Program-made: the position numbers and the translations under genes
Part shown: positions 25,648 through 34,123 of the stretch, in pieces
How the letters are laid out: every line of letters begins with the position of its first letter
Numbering within the stretch: the first letter of the stretch is position 1
Assembly: GCF_003611035.1 (NCBI RefSeq)
Contig: NZ_CP030033.1
Coordinates: 62,001 to 126,000, forward strand
Source of the DNA: Cryobacterium soli
GTDB lineage: Bacteria; Actinomycetota; Actinomycetes; Actinomycetales; Microbacteriaceae
Direction: 5' to 3'
DNA: 64,000 nucleotides
The notes under the pieces: model-generated
Told to the model about the DNA's origin: nothing
Databases searched by the model: none
Seen by the model: only the letters and a program-made list of their open reading frames with translations

Positions 25648-26241
25648 ATGACCCGGCACCGCCCCCGCATCGGCGTGATGGGCGGAACCTTCGACCCCAT
25701 CCACCATGGGCACCTCGTGGCGGCCAGTGAGGTTGCGCAGAGCTTCGATCTCGACGAGGTCATCTTCGTGCCGACCGGGCAGCCGTGGCAGAAGCATGAC
25801 GTGACCGTGGCCGAGCACCGCTACCTCATGACGGTGATCGCCACGGCATCCAACCCGCGGTTCACGGTGAGCCGGGTAGACATCGACCGCACCGGCCCCA
25901 CCTTCACCATCGACACGCTGCGGGACTTGCACGCCGAGCGTCCTGACGCCGAGCTCTTCTTCATCACCGGAGCCGACGCCATCACCCAGATCCTGGGCTG
26001 GAAGGATGCCTCCGAACTGTGGAAGCTGGCACACTTCGTGGCTGTGAGTCGCCCGGGACATGATCTGAGCATTTCAGGTTTACCTAACCAGGACGTAAGC
26101 TTGTTGGAGGTTCCGGCTCTGGCCATTTCGTCCACCGACTGCCGGGAACGCGTGAACCGGGGATTCCCGGTCTGGTATTTGGTCCCCGACGGGGTTGTCC
26201 AGTACATCTCAAAGCATCACCTGTATCGGAGTGTGGCATGA
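25648..26241 (+). CDS. nadD: Nicotinate-nucleotide adenylyltransferase
   Basis: The 197-residue enzyme makes deamido-NAD from NaMN and [21 protein letters not shown] near residues 9-26 is the nucleotidyltransferase (T/H)xGH motif region, and the C-terminal [13 protein letters not shown] matches the family ISST block. The ATG is placed immediately before the RPRIGVMGG strand; a longer frame would run through the preceding small gene. The next gene overlaps its stop by four bases. Confidence 0.95.
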   Translation: MTRHRPRIGVMGGTFDPIHHGHLVAASEVAQSFDLDEVIFVPTGQPWQKHDVTVAEHRYLMTVIATASNPRFTVSRVDIDRTGPTFTIDTLRDLHAERPDAELFFITGADAITQILGWKDASELWKLAHFVAVSRPGHDLSISGLPNQDVSLLEVPALAISSTDCRERVNRGFPVWYLVPDGVVQYISKHHLYRSVA

Positions 26242-27239
26242 CGTTGGGTAATAGCCCGCAGCCACTGACGCGACGACAGTTGCGCGAGTTGGCCCGGGAA
26301 AACGAACCGGTCTCTGCAGAGGACCGTTCGATCGACGAATCACCCGCGTCCCCCGCAGTTCGCCCCGCCTCCTCGCAGGCGCCGATCGAGCCCGACGAAC
26401 ACCACTCCCGGCACACCGCGCCGCCCGTCGAACGTGCTGAACCCGCCCGCCCTGCTCCGGCTCCATTGCCGATCCCCGAGCCCGCCATGGTGCAGGACAC
26501 CGGCCGCACTCTGAGCCGCCGCGAACTGCGTGCACTGCAGGCCGCGGCAACGGCGAGCACCGACGGTGCACATGACGGACATGCAGCCGATGAACGTGCA
26601 ACCGACGACCATTCAACTCACAACGGGACTCCTGACGAACGCCAGCTGGCGCCGGCGGCTGTCCCCGCGAACCGGGACGCCGGCACCGACGCGGCGCCAT
26701 CTCTGAATCCCGCCCCCGCATCCAGCGGGCTGCACCCGCCCATCGGCCATTGGTCGGTCGACCGGGAAGACGACAGCCACATCGAGACCATCGGCCGTCG
26801 CGACGACCAGACCTTCGACGACCTCGTGGGTCGGGGCGTCGGAGCGGGCGGGATCCCGACGACGACCAACGCACTCATCCTGCCGTCGATCCCCAGGCAG
26901 GGCCCGGCCGGTCCGATCACCAGCACCGGCGAGATCATGATCACCGGTTCCATCGACCTGCCGCGCAGCCTCGGCGCCACTGGCCAGCACCCCAACCTCT
27001 TCGACTCGTCCGAGATGGACCGCATGCTGGACCAGCTCGACGAGGGCGGTCACCACAACGACGTCGCGCCCGTGAGCGCGAGCCGCGCCGTCAGCACCCA
27101 TACCTCGACCCGCGGCGTCATGACGCCGCCGCGCAAGCGGGGAGCGTCACTGCCGACGGTTCTCGCCATCACCGCGGCGGTGCTCGCCATCGGCGTGCTG
27201 TCACTGTTCGTGGTCGGCTACGCCTTCAATATCTACTAG
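26238..27239 (+). CDS. Unknown protein with duplicated RRxLRxL motif and C-terminal membrane anchor
   Basis: The 333-residue protein is mostly disordered, rich in Pro, Ala, Asp and His. The last about 22 residues form a hydrophobic helix ([22 protein letters not shown]), so it is probably tail-anchored with the large part in the cytoplasm. A motif appears twice: [12 protein letters not shown] near residue 10 and [12 protein letters not shown] near residue 93. It overlaps nadD by four bases and precedes rsfS, placing it in an NAD/ribosome-silencing operon. I do not recognise a domain. Confidence 0.75.
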   Translation: MTLGNSPQPLTRRQLRELARENEPVSAEDRSIDESPASPAVRPASSQAPIEPDEHHSRHTAPPVERAEPARPAPAPLPIPEPAMVQDTGRTLSRRELRALQAAATASTDGAHDGHAADERATDDHSTHNGTPDERQLAPAAVPANRDAGTDAAPSLNPAPASSGLHPPIGHWSVDREDDSHIETIGRRDDQTFDDLVGRGVGAGGIPTTTNALILPSIPRQGPAGPITSTGEIMITGSIDLPRSLGATGQHPNLFDSSEMDRMLDQLDEGGHHNDVAPVSASRAVSTHTSTRGVMTPPRKRGASLPTVLAITAAVLAIGVLSLFVVGYAFNIY

Positions 27240-27322
27240 CGACCCATGCTTTCTGGTGACCGACTAGTCTCGTTTCTTCTTATGCCATCCTTTTCACTTT
27301 TACTAACTCAGGGATTCAATCG

Positions 27323-27766
27323 ATGACCGCTTCTGCCCACGCTCTCGAGCTCCTCAAGGTGGCTGCCGCCGCCGCCGACTCGAAAGCGGGGGAGGACCTC
27401 GTTGCTATCGACGTTTCCAACCCGTTGCCGTTGGCCGACATCTTCCTCATCGTCACCGGACGTTCCGAGCGCAACGTCGTCGCGATCGCCGGCGAGATCG
27501 AGGACAAGCTCATCGAGGCCGGCTACAAGCCCCTCCGTCGTGAGGGACGCGCCGAGGGCCGCTGGGTCCTCGTCGACTTCGGCGACCTGGTCGTGCACGT
27601 GTTCCACGAAGAAGAGCGGGTCTACTACTCTCTCGAACGCCTCTGGAAGGACTGCCCGGTCATCCCGATCGATCTGCCCAGCGCGCGTGCCCTCGACGAG
27701 CCCGTTGTGGAGCCCGCTGTGGCGTCCCCGACCGAATCCGTGGTCGAAATTGACGCCGCGGACTAG
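27323..27766 (+). CDS. rsfS: Ribosomal silencing factor RsfS
   Basis: The 147-residue protein belongs to the RsfS/Iojap family, which binds uL14 and prevents joining of the subunits during starvation. The blocks KAGEDLVAIDV, LADIFLIVTGRSERNVVAIA, EGRAEGRWVLVDFGDLVVHVFHEEERVYYSLERLW are diagnostic and span nearly the whole protein. The last 25 residues are a variable acidic tail. It is close to nadD, as in most bacteria. Confidence 0.95.
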   Translation: MTASAHALELLKVAAAAADSKAGEDLVAIDVSNPLPLADIFLIVTGRSERNVVAIAGEIEDKLIEAGYKPLRREGRAEGRWVLVDFGDLVVHVFHEEERVYYSLERLWKDCPVIPIDLPSARALDEPVVEPAVASPTESVVEIDAAD

Positions 27767-27839
27767 CGTTTGGTTCGCGAGCACTCAAAACATGTAGTAA
27801 CCTAATGAAGTTGTTTCGGAGGAATTCGAAACAAAGTCT

Positions 27840-27912
27840 GGGTCCGTGGCGCAGCTGGTAGCGCACCTGCATGGCATGCAGGGGGTCAGGGGTTCGAATC
27901 CCCTCGGATCCA
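27840..27912 (+). tRNA. tRNA-Ala (anticodon GGC)
   Basis: The sequence folds into a complete cloverleaf: acceptor GGGTCCG with CGGATCC (one G-T pair), D arm GCGC-AGCTGGTA-GCGC, anticodon stem CCTGC/GCAGG with loop ATGGCAT giving GGC, and T arm GGGG-TTCGAAT-CCCC. The CCA end is not encoded. It reads GCC and GCU alanine codons, GCC being the most used one in these genes. Confidence 0.95.
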
Positions 27913-27925
27913 CAAGAAAGTACAG

Positions 27926-27961
27926 AAACCCCCGGTGACAGTAGTCATCCGGGGGTTTTTT
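27926..27961 (+). terminator. Intrinsic terminator after tRNA-Ala
   Basis: An inverted repeat pairs AAACCCCCGG (27926-27935) with CCGGGGGTTT (27949-27958), extended inward by four base pairs past one bulge, and is followed by a T-run. It lies 14 bp after the tRNA. No gene is seen from here to 28091. Confidence 0.9.
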
Positions 27962-28091
27962 GCGTGCCGGTCCTGGTGTCCTGGGAAAAGTATTTCTGCT
28001 TTTTTCCGCACGATTCCGTAGGCCGCTGACAGGCCAAGGCGGAGGCGCGATGGATCGCCGGGACGGGACCGGGAACGGGTAGACGCCAGGC

Positions 28092-28898
28092 CTAACCGGC
28101 CGCAGGCCCACGGCCGATACTGAGCCAGCCGTCCGGGCCTCCGGACGGTCCTTTTCCCGTCGCTCCACCCTCTGCCTCACCCGCCGAACCCGAACCGCCC
28201 CCGGAGGCCGCATCCTTCATCGCCTGTAATTGGCGTTCGACATCCGCCCTGGTGGCGCCGGAGGAGAGCTGGCGCTCCAGATCGTCGTCCGGCGGCGCCG
28301 TCAGATCGTTCAGCGCGCCGCTGGCGAGCAGCTCGTCGGTGGCAGCGGCCCTGGCCTTCATCTGGGCCACCCGGTCCTTGGCCCTGTCGAGGGTCACCCC
28401 GACATCGCTCATCTCTGAGCCGATTCCCGCCGCGGCCTCGTTGGCCCGTGCCTGAGCTTCGGATGCCGCATACGTGGCCTTGATGGTTTCCTTCTCGGTA
28501 CGGAACGCGGCGACCCGGTCGGCGAGCCGGCGCTCGTTGTCCTGCAGGCGCTCCTGCTGTTGCTGTAGCGCCGTGTACTGGTCCCGGAGCGAGGCGACCT
28601 GCCCCTCGAGCAGAGAACGGCGCTCAAGGGCCGTGCGGGCGAGGTCCTCGCGCCCCTGGGCGAGGGCCTCCTGCGCCTGGTCACCCAATCGGCGGTGCCG
28701 GACGCCCATCTCCTGCCCCTGGAGTTCGAGCCGTTTCTTCGCCGTGGCCACATCGGCCAAACCACGCCGCACCTGCTGGAGCATGACCACCAGTTGCTCG
28801 TAGCTGTCGTCGAGGGCTTCCCGAGGGTCCTCCAGGCGGTCGAGGGTGCGGGATGCTTTGCTGCGGAAGATGACGCGGAGCCGGGAGGTGAAGGTCAT
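28092..28898 (-). CDS. pspA: PspA/IM30 family envelope stress protein
   Basis: The 268-residue protein consists mainly of one long alpha-helical coiled coil (about residues 20-200), the hallmark of PspA/IM30 (ESCRT-III-like) proteins. The N-terminal amphipathic segment is FTSRLRVIFRSKAS, followed by LEDPREALDDSYEQLVVMLQQVRRGLADVATAKKRL. The C-terminal 45 residues are Gly/Ser-rich. It polymerises on damaged membrane in related systems. It is translated with the membrane protein gene upstream (28895 overlap), which may be its partner. Confidence 0.9.
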   Translation of the reverse strand: MTFTSRLRVIFRSKASRTLDRLEDPREALDDSYEQLVVMLQQVRRGLADVATAKKRLELQGQEMGVRHRRLGDQAQEALAQGREDLARTALERRSLLEGQVASLRDQYTALQQQQERLQDNERRLADRVAAFRTEKETIKATYAASEAQARANEAAAGIGSEMSDVGVTLDRAKDRVAQMKARAAATDELLASGALNDLTAPPDDDLERQLSSGATRADVERQLQAMKDAASGGGSGSAGEAEGGATGKGPSGGPDGWLSIGRGPAAG

Positions 28899-29515
28899 GA
28901 GTGGGTCCCTCGGTCAAGGTGGGTGTCCAGGCGACGAGACGCCGGTTGCGACGGCGGCTGCGCATCCGGGTGGTTCAGGGTGTGCAGCTGTGCCAGACCG
29001 GCGTCGAGAGCAGCGATCTCCCGGTCGACCTCGAGCTGCAGCGTGAGGAGGGCATCGTCGCTGAACCCGCCGAGTCCTGCGGCGACCGCCGAGCGCACCT
29101 TGCGCACCAGCCCGGTCACCTGGTCGACCCGGTGAACGGCCAGCGGCATGGCTCCGCGGAGCACCTCCGGTTCTGTCTCTGAGGACAGCAGCAGCAGGTG
29201 GGCGTCCACCGTCTCGGCCTCCCCCTCGATCCGGCGGAACAACCGTTTCAGCTCGCCGTGCGGTCCGGCGCTGCGACCCGCGAGATCGAGGGCGGCGTGC
29301 CCGCTGTACAGCGAGTCCCTCAGCCGTACCCGCTGCGCCAGGATCTCGTGCTGCGGCCCCACGCTCAGAGTCGCCCGGGTGCGGAGCAGTCCACGGTTCA
29401 CCGCTCGGCTGCGGCGCATCCGCGTGTAGACCGTCCGACCGATCAGCACCACCGTCAACGTCGACACGAGAACGATGGTTCCCAGTGCGGCCAGGACCTC
29501 GATGAGCACACCCAT
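28895..29515 (-). CDS. Membrane protein of unknown function, coupled to PspA
   Basis: The 206-residue protein has one N-terminal membrane helix (MGVLIEVLAALGTIVLVSTLTVVLIGRTVY) and a mostly helical cytoplasmic domain. Its gene is upstream of pspA and the stop codon overlaps the pspA ATG by four bases, so both are made together. Its role is unknown; the layout recalls the membrane partners (PspM-like) found beside PspA in mycobacteria, but I cannot show homology from sequence alone. Confidence 0.7.
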   Translation of the reverse strand: MGVLIEVLAALGTIVLVSTLTVVLIGRTVYTRMRRSRAVNRGLLRTRATLSVGPQHEILAQRVRLRDSLYSGHAALDLAGRSAGPHGELKRLFRRIEGEAETVDAHLLLLSSETEPEVLRGAMPLAVHRVDQVTGLVRKVRSAVAAGLGGFSDDALLTLQLEVDREIAALDAGLAQLHTLNHPDAQPPSQPASRRLDTHLDRGTHS

Positions 29516-29614
29516 TGCTGCCTCCCGAATTCTGCTGGGCGAGTCGCGCCCGCGAACACGGCACGATCTACCCGGTAAGGTACGCCGGAAACTGTGGAAT
29601 TGTCAGGGAATCAC

Positions 29615-30004
29615 GTGGCGGAGCCGAGTTCATCCGACCCCTACGATGAGGAGGTGAATGAGACTCTGCCTCCGTGCCCGGAATGCTCCAGCGATATGTC
29701 CTACGAGATGGGGGCGTTGCTGGTCTGTCCGCTCTGCGGCCACGAGTGGACGGCAGAGTCTGTCGCCGCCGATGAGCCGGCGCAGGAGGCCGTCATCACC
29801 GATGCGTTCGGCACGGTCCTGGCCGACCACGACTCGGTCACCATCATCAAGGACCTCAAGATCAAGGGCAGTTCCAGCGTGATCAAGGTCGGCACGAAGG
29901 TGCGCGGCATCAGGCTGCGTCAGGGCGTGGGCGACCACGACATCGAATGCCGTATCGAAGGCGTCTCCATGCAGCTCAAGTCCGGTGTGGTCAAGAAGGC
30001 CTGA
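29615..30004 (+). CDS. PhnA/YjdM family zinc-ribbon protein
   Basis: The zinc-binding N-terminal part has two CxxC knuckles (CPEC and CPLC-GHEW) and is followed by the conserved block DAFGTVLADHDSVTIIKDLKIKGSSSVIKVGTKVRGIRL. This is the whole YjdM/PhnA family, once linked to phosphonate use but of uncertain function. The GTG at 29615 has AGGGA five bases upstream. GTG 29594 and GTG 29654 are alternatives; the last would make the protein start next to the zinc motif as homologues do. Confidence 0.85.
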   Translation: MAEPSSSDPYDEEVNETLPPCPECSSDMSYEMGALLVCPLCGHEWTAESVAADEPAQEAVITDAFGTVLADHDSVTIIKDLKIKGSSSVIKVGTKVRGIRLRQGVGDHDIECRIEGVSMQLKSGVVKKA

Positions 30005-30060
30005 TCGGGAGCGAACCCGATCCCACCCCCGTCCGGGGCACCTGGATTACACTCCGTGGC

Positions 30061-30576
30061 ATGACCGAGCAGCAGCCGTACACGGTGGTGCGGGCATTTC
30101 CCGGTTTCGACGTCCGCCGCTATCCGGACAGCGTGCGGGTCCAGGTGCGCGTGCAGGGCGACGTCACTCGAGCGGTCCGCCACGGTGTGCGGCCCCTGCT
30201 TCAGTACCTCAGAGGCCACAACAGCTCTGCCACCCGGTTCGCCCAGACGGCCCCGGTGCTCCATGAGGTGGCGGGCGAGGCCACATACCTGGTCAGCGTG
30301 GTGCTGCCGGGCCGGCAGGACCCGCACGACGTGCCGTCGCCCTTGGACGATGCTGTGACGGTGCGGGCGGTGCCCGCATTCGAGGCGGCGGCTTTGCTCT
30401 TCCGCGGCGGCTGGAGCACGCGGCGTTTTGTCGACCGTGGGCTGCACCTGCTCGGCGAGGTGCTGGCGGCGGACCTCCTGCCCGACGGCCCGGTGTACTA
30501 CACCCGGGTTGACCCGAAGCCTGCCCCGGGCTTCCTCACCCGGCATGAGGCGTTGGTGCGGGTGACGTCGGCCTGA
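30061..30576 (+). CDS. SOUL/HBP family heme-binding-like protein
   Basis: The 171-residue protein matches the SOUL family: YTVVRAFPGFDVRRYPDSVRVQVRVQGD at the N-terminus, a central VLPGRQDPHDVPSPLDDAVTVRAVP, and the C-terminal PVYYTRVDPKPAPGFLTRHEALV. SOUL proteins bind heme or porphyrin in eukaryotes; bacterial members are not well understood. A -10-like TACACT ends seven bases before the ATG, suggesting a leaderless or near-leaderless transcript. The next gene starts five bases after its end. Confidence 0.85.
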   Translation: MTEQQPYTVVRAFPGFDVRRYPDSVRVQVRVQGDVTRAVRHGVRPLLQYLRGHNSSATRFAQTAPVLHEVAGEATYLVSVVLPGRQDPHDVPSPLDDAVTVRAVPAFEAAALLFRGGWSTRRFVDRGLHLLGEVLAADLLPDGPVYYTRVDPKPAPGFLTRHEALVRVTSA

Positions 30577-30580
30577 CCTG

Positions 30581-31009
30581 ATGGCGGAGAATTGCTCTGT
30601 GCCCCTCTCCGACCCCCTGTCGTCGTCTCCCACCTTGGACCGCTGCCCCTGCCTGAGCGGGGTGAGCTATGCCGACTGCTGCGGACGCCTGCATCGCGGC
30701 GACGCACGCGCGGCCACGGCCGAGCAGCTGATGCGGTCGCGGTATGCGGCCTTCGCCGTCCCGCACGCCGACTACCTGCTGCGCAGCTGGCATCCGAGCA
30801 CCCGGCCGGAGACCCTGGAACTGGACCCCACGCTGCGCTGGGTGCGGTTGGACATCGGGCGCACGGTGCGGGGCGGACCGTTCGACACCGAGGGGAGCGT
30901 GGAATTCACGGCGTACTACCGGCAGGATGGGCAGCGCGGTGAGCAACACGAGGTGAGCCGTTTCGTCAAGATCGACGGTGGCTGGCTCTACCTGGACGCG
31001 CTCGACTGA
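30581..31009 (+). CDS. YchJ family metal-binding protein (SEC-C like)
   Basis: The 142-residue protein has an N-terminal Cys cluster CPCLSGVSYADCCGRLH, the SEC-C-type zinc motif, followed by the YchJ domain with EQLMRSRYAAFAVPHADYLLRSWHP and the late FVKIDGGWLYLDA. YchJ proteins are widespread and of unknown function; the zinc site is structural or adapter-like. It follows the SOUL gene by four bases and is probably cotranscribed. Confidence 0.87.
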   Translation: MAENCSVPLSDPLSSSPTLDRCPCLSGVSYADCCGRLHRGDARAATAEQLMRSRYAAFAVPHADYLLRSWHPSTRPETLELDPTLRWVRLDIGRTVRGGPFDTEGSVEFTAYYRQDGQRGEQHEVSRFVKIDGGWLYLDALD

Positions 31010-31053
31010 CCGCCGTACGTGACGCCGTGACACGCGCCGGCCTGCAGAAGGCG

Positions 31054-31059
31054 CATACT
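31054..31059 (+). promoter_or_regulatory. Candidate -10 element before the two-component regulator gene
   Basis: CATACT ends six bases before the ATG at 31066, with no ribosome site, suggesting a leaderless transcript. The -35 region is weak. Confidence 0.4.
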
Positions 31060-31065
31060 TTGCTC

Positions 31066-31734
31066 ATGGAAGACGATCCGCGCATCCTGGTCGTCGAAGA
31101 CGAGGCTCGGCTCTCCGGCATGCTCCAGGAGCTGCTCGGCAGTGAGGGATACGTCGTAACCGTTGCCAGGGACGGCCAGCGTGCGCTGCATGCCGGCCTG
31201 ACCCAGGACTTCGATGTGATCCTGCTGGACCGTGGCCTGCCCGTGATCAACGGACTGGACGTTCTCACGAAACTCCGCGCCGGCGGCGTCCTGACCCCGG
31301 TGCTGGTGCTCTCAGCCCTGGGTAACCCTGCCGATCGGGTGGAGGGGTTGGACCGCGGCGCCGAGGACTACCTGGCCAAGCCGTTCGACCTGGACGAGCT
31401 CCTGGCGCGCCTGAGGGCCTTGCGACGGCGGACGGTCTCGACGGTTCCCGTGCTGCGGGTTCCCCGAGGCCGGCTCAGCGTCGCCGACCGCGAGGTCACC
31501 CTCGACGAGGGTGGAACGGTGACTCTGTCCGAACGCGAGTGCGATCTTCTGGAGAGACTCGCCCGTCGGCCGGATCAAACGTACCCGCGCGAGGATCTGC
31601 TCAGCGTGGTCTTCCCTGACGCTGACGACGAAGGCGTTGTCGACACGTACGTGCACTACCTGCGCAAGAAACTGGGCCGCGATTGTGTGCACACCGTGCG
31701 CGGTATCGGCTACCGGATCGGACGCCCTCTGTGA
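31066..31734 (+). CDS. Response regulator, OmpR/PhoB family
   Basis: The 222-residue protein has a receiver domain with acidic pocket VVEDE, phospho-acceptor Asp55 in VILLDRGLP, and the Lys of YLAKPF. The C-terminal winged helix has ESLSERECDLLERL-like and VVDTYVHYLRKKLG blocks, ending with TVRGIGYRI. ATG 31066 is preferred to a GTG at 31027 because receiver domains begin near this residue. The sensor kinase gene overlaps it by four bases, so both parts of one signal system are cotranslated. Confidence 0.93.
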   Translation: MEDDPRILVVEDEARLSGMLQELLGSEGYVVTVARDGQRALHAGLTQDFDVILLDRGLPVINGLDVLTKLRAGGVLTPVLVLSALGNPADRVEGLDRGAEDYLAKPFDLDELLARLRALRRRTVSTVPVLRVPRGRLSVADREVTLDEGGTVTLSERECDLLERLARRPDQTYPREDLLSVVFPDADDEGVVDTYVHYLRKKLGRDCVHTVRGIGYRIGRPL

Positions 31735-33080
31735 ACCGCGCGGACACCGGCCGGCCACGCACGGCCCTGGGCAGGACGGCCCTGCTGTCAACCGGCGCGC
31801 GGACGGACCGCACGGACGATCCTGAGCTGCGCCTGGCCGCGCGGCGTCTCGCCATGCAGTTCACCGGTCTCATCGTCGTCCTGCTGCTACTCGTGGGCGG
31901 GCTCGTGCTGGGCATCGTCAGCGCGGGCCAGCAGGAGGCATCCGATCAGGAGCTGCGCAACAGCGCCTCGATCGACTCCCCGGACGAGGCGCCCGACGGC
32001 GTCTACCTCATCGTCGTCGACGACGGCAGGCTTCGCACCTCCCGGGACCTGCCCGCCCAACTTCCCGACGAGGACGCCCTGCGGTCCGTCGCCGAGACCG
32101 GGAAGTCCGTGGAGAGCTCCGTGCGCATCGACGGACACGACTACCGGGTGCTCACCAGCCAGGACGGTCCGCACCTGACCCAGGTGGCCGTCGACCAGCA
32201 CCAACGTGACGAGGAACGGGGCCGGCTGATCCTGGCACTCTCCGTGTCCGGCATCCTGGCTGCCGTTGCCGCGTGGTTCCTGGCCACGTGGATGGCGCGG
32301 CGCGCTATGCAGCCCCTGGCCGAGGCCCTCGCCCTCCAGCGCAGGTTCGTCGCCGACGCCAGTCACGAACTCCGTACTCCGCTCACGGTCCTGAGCACCA
32401 GAGCCCAGATGTTACGGCGCCGGCTCCCGGCTCTGACCGGGCCCGACCACGACGGCGCTCCGGGAGCATCGGCCCAGATTCGCGGACAGGTCGACGAGAT
32501 CGTGCAGGATTCACGGATGCTCACCGAAATCCTCGAAGACCTGTTGATCGCGGCCGATCCGCGCGAGGTCCTCGAGCAGCAGCCGCTGGACATCGCCGCA
32601 CTCGCCGACGAAGCGGTCGCCTCGTTGAGGCCGGCCGCTGAGCACCAGAACCTTACGCTGGAGCGCACCGGGTCCGCGGCCCCGGTCATGGTGAACGGCG
32701 CGAGAATCGCCCTGCACCGGCTGTTCACGGCACTGGTGTCCAACGCCGTGGACCATGCCGTGCACAGCGTGCAGGTGGACGTGCAGATCGTGGGCGCGAA
32801 CGCGGTCATCCGGGTCAGCGACGACGGTCCCGGCTTCCCCGCCGGCACGGACGCGCGCGCCTTCGAACGATTCGCCAGCACGCGTGCCGGGGCGCCGGCG
32901 GGCGCCGGGGACGCATCCGAATCCGCAGCCGCGGACGCAGATGCAGCCGCTCCACGGCACTACGGCCTGGGGCTCGCCCTGGTGGCCGAGGTGGCGGCGC
33001 GGCACGGCGGCTCCGTCTCCATTGAGCCGCTCAGCGGCAGAGGGGCGACCGTGGCCGTGTTCCTTCCGGCCCGGCGCTGA
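31731..33080 (+). CDS. Two-component sensor histidine kinase
   Basis: The 449-residue kinase has a first membrane helix (FTGLIVVLLLLVGGLVLGIV, about residues 44-63), an external sensor region of about 100 residues and a second helix near 165-187. The HisKA domain holds phospho-acceptor His212 in DASHELRTP. The HATPase domain has NAVDHAV, a DDGPGF box and HYGLGLALV. The linker within the ATP lid is unusually Ala/Asp-rich (about residues 380-405). The GTG overlaps the regulator stop by four bases. The ligand is not known. Confidence 0.92.
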   Translation: MNRADTGRPRTALGRTALLSTGARTDRTDDPELRLAARRLAMQFTGLIVVLLLLVGGLVLGIVSAGQQEASDQELRNSASIDSPDEAPDGVYLIVVDDGRLRTSRDLPAQLPDEDALRSVAETGKSVESSVRIDGHDYRVLTSQDGPHLTQVAVDQHQRDEERGRLILALSVSGILAAVAAWFLATWMARRAMQPLAEALALQRRFVADASHELRTPLTVLSTRAQMLRRRLPALTGPDHDGAPGASAQIRGQVDEIVQDSRMLTEILEDLLIAADPREVLEQQPLDIAALADEAVASLRPAAEHQNLTLERTGSAAPVMVNGARIALHRLFTALVSNAVDHAVHSVQVDVQIVGANAVIRVSDDGPGFPAGTDARAFERFASTRAGAPAGAGDASESAAADADAAAPRHYGLGLALVAEVAARHGGSVSIEPLSGRGATVAVFLPARR

Positions 33081-33199
33081 CGGGATACCCGACGGTGTCC
33101 GGCAGCCAAGGGGTGTTGCCCTCGGGTTCCTGCACAAGGCTGCCCTCGACCGGTTCTGCACAGACTTCGTGAGCTAAGAATCTTGGAAGAAATCCGTCG

Positions 33200-33243
33200 C
33201 ATGCTCGACGGAGGACAGGTCGAGGGAGGTGCCCTCGAGCATG
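33200..33243 (+). repeat. Overlapping alternative inverted repeats before a small exported protein gene
   Basis: CATGCTCGA (33200-33208) is repeated inverted as TCGAGCATG (33235-33243). A shorter hairpin TCGAGGG/CCCTCGA (33220-33226 with 33232-33238) uses part of the same right arm, and CTCGA (33204-33208) could also pair with TCGAG at 33220-33224. These structures exclude each other. They lie about 40 bp before the ATG at 33283. Confidence 0.55.
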
Positions 33244-33282
33244 GACGCCGTCGCGGTCGTCCGGGTCGGAAAGGGACGTGTC

Positions 33283-33567
33283 ATGAGCATCAGAAGCACA
33301 GGCAAGGCCGCCGCGCTGGCCGTGACCATGGCCGTCGGCGCTGTCAGCGTCGTCAGCGGGGGCGTGGTCGCCGGCCTGCTCTGGGTGGCCGGTGCGGGCA
33401 CATCCGGTGCGGGCACGAGCAGCTCCGACCCATCCGTGCCGTCCGATTCCGTGCCGGCACAGCCTGCACCGGTACAGCCCGCACCAGTACAGCCCGCACC
33501 AGTACAGCCCGCACCTGTACAGCCAGGCCAGGGCCAGGCGCCGCACGCCCAGTCGTCGGGTTCCTGA
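33283..33567 (+). CDS. Small exported or membrane protein with Pro-Ala-Pro-Val-Gln repeats
   Basis: The 94-residue protein has one hydrophobic segment (ALAVTMAVGAVSVVSGGVVAGLLWVAG) and then a Ser/Pro region in which PAPVQ is repeated four times, encoded by 15-bp direct repeats. The start ATG has AAGGGA about six bases upstream. The tail should lie outside the cell and be extended, like cell-wall spacers. It follows the histidine kinase gene by 202 bp, which makes it a candidate target of that system. No known domain is visible. Confidence 0.65.
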   Translation: MSIRSTGKAAALAVTMAVGAVSVVSGGVVAGLLWVAGAGTSGAGTSSSDPSVPSDSVPAQPAPVQPAPVQPAPVQPAPVQPGQGQAPHAQSSGS

Positions 33568-33619
33568 GGGCCGTGCCCCGCGAACGGGCCTCGCCGGCCC
33601 CACACCCCAAGCGGTGAGG

Positions 33620-33994
33620 CTAGGCCAGGAACACCGCGGCCAGCAGGGCGATGTACACGATCACGAAGATCGCGGGCGTCAGGAATCGAACCACGTTCAG
33701 CCAGGGGGCCGACGCGATGACCCGACGGCTGAGGGCCGACGGTGCGCTCAGCAGTGCCAGGTCCTCGATGATCGCCCCGCCCTCATTCGCGGCGGCGATC
33801 TGCGCGAGAGCGCCCAGGATTCCGGAGGCGAGCAACACGCCGGCGGCGGCGATGCGCACGCTGACGGGGGTGTCGCCCAGCCCCAGCGCGGTGAACCCGA
33901 TCAGGGCGGTGAGCAGGAAGGTGGGTGCCAGCTGGGACACGATGATGTGCCACCGGGCCGCGGCCCAGCGAGTCAGCAGATCGGCTTCGGTCAT
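33620..33994 (-). CDS. Small multi-pass membrane protein of unknown function
   Basis: The 124-residue protein has three hydrophobic helices: LAPTFLLTALIGFTALGLG, VRIAAAGVLLASGILGALAQI and a C-terminal FLTPAIFVIVYIALLAAVFL. The ATG at 33994 has GGAGC upstream and gives a sensible topology; the longer frame adds a segment without a ribosome site. It converges on the repeat-protein gene. I do not recognise the family. Confidence 0.65.
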   Translation of the reverse strand: MTEADLLTRWAAARWHIIVSQLAPTFLLTALIGFTALGLGDTPVSVRIAAAGVLLASGILGALAQIAAANEGGAIIEDLALLSAPSALSRRVIASAPWLNVVRFLTPAIFVIVYIALLAAVFLA

Positions 33995-34123
33995 GATCGC
34001 TCCGTTCGTGAGGGCGGCCGGACAGCCCCCGATGTCCCCCCAGTGTGACCCCAAACCCGAGCGAACGCCGCACGCCGCACCGGTCGCACGGGACGATCCA
34101 CGGGCCGACGGAGCGGCCTGGCG

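Noticed and set aside
33131..33162. TGCACA direct repeats as a firm response-regulator binding site
   Set aside because: The 26-bp spacing does not fit the usual 10-11 bp or 21-22 bp pitch of OmpR-type sites, so it is only mentioned within a finding.
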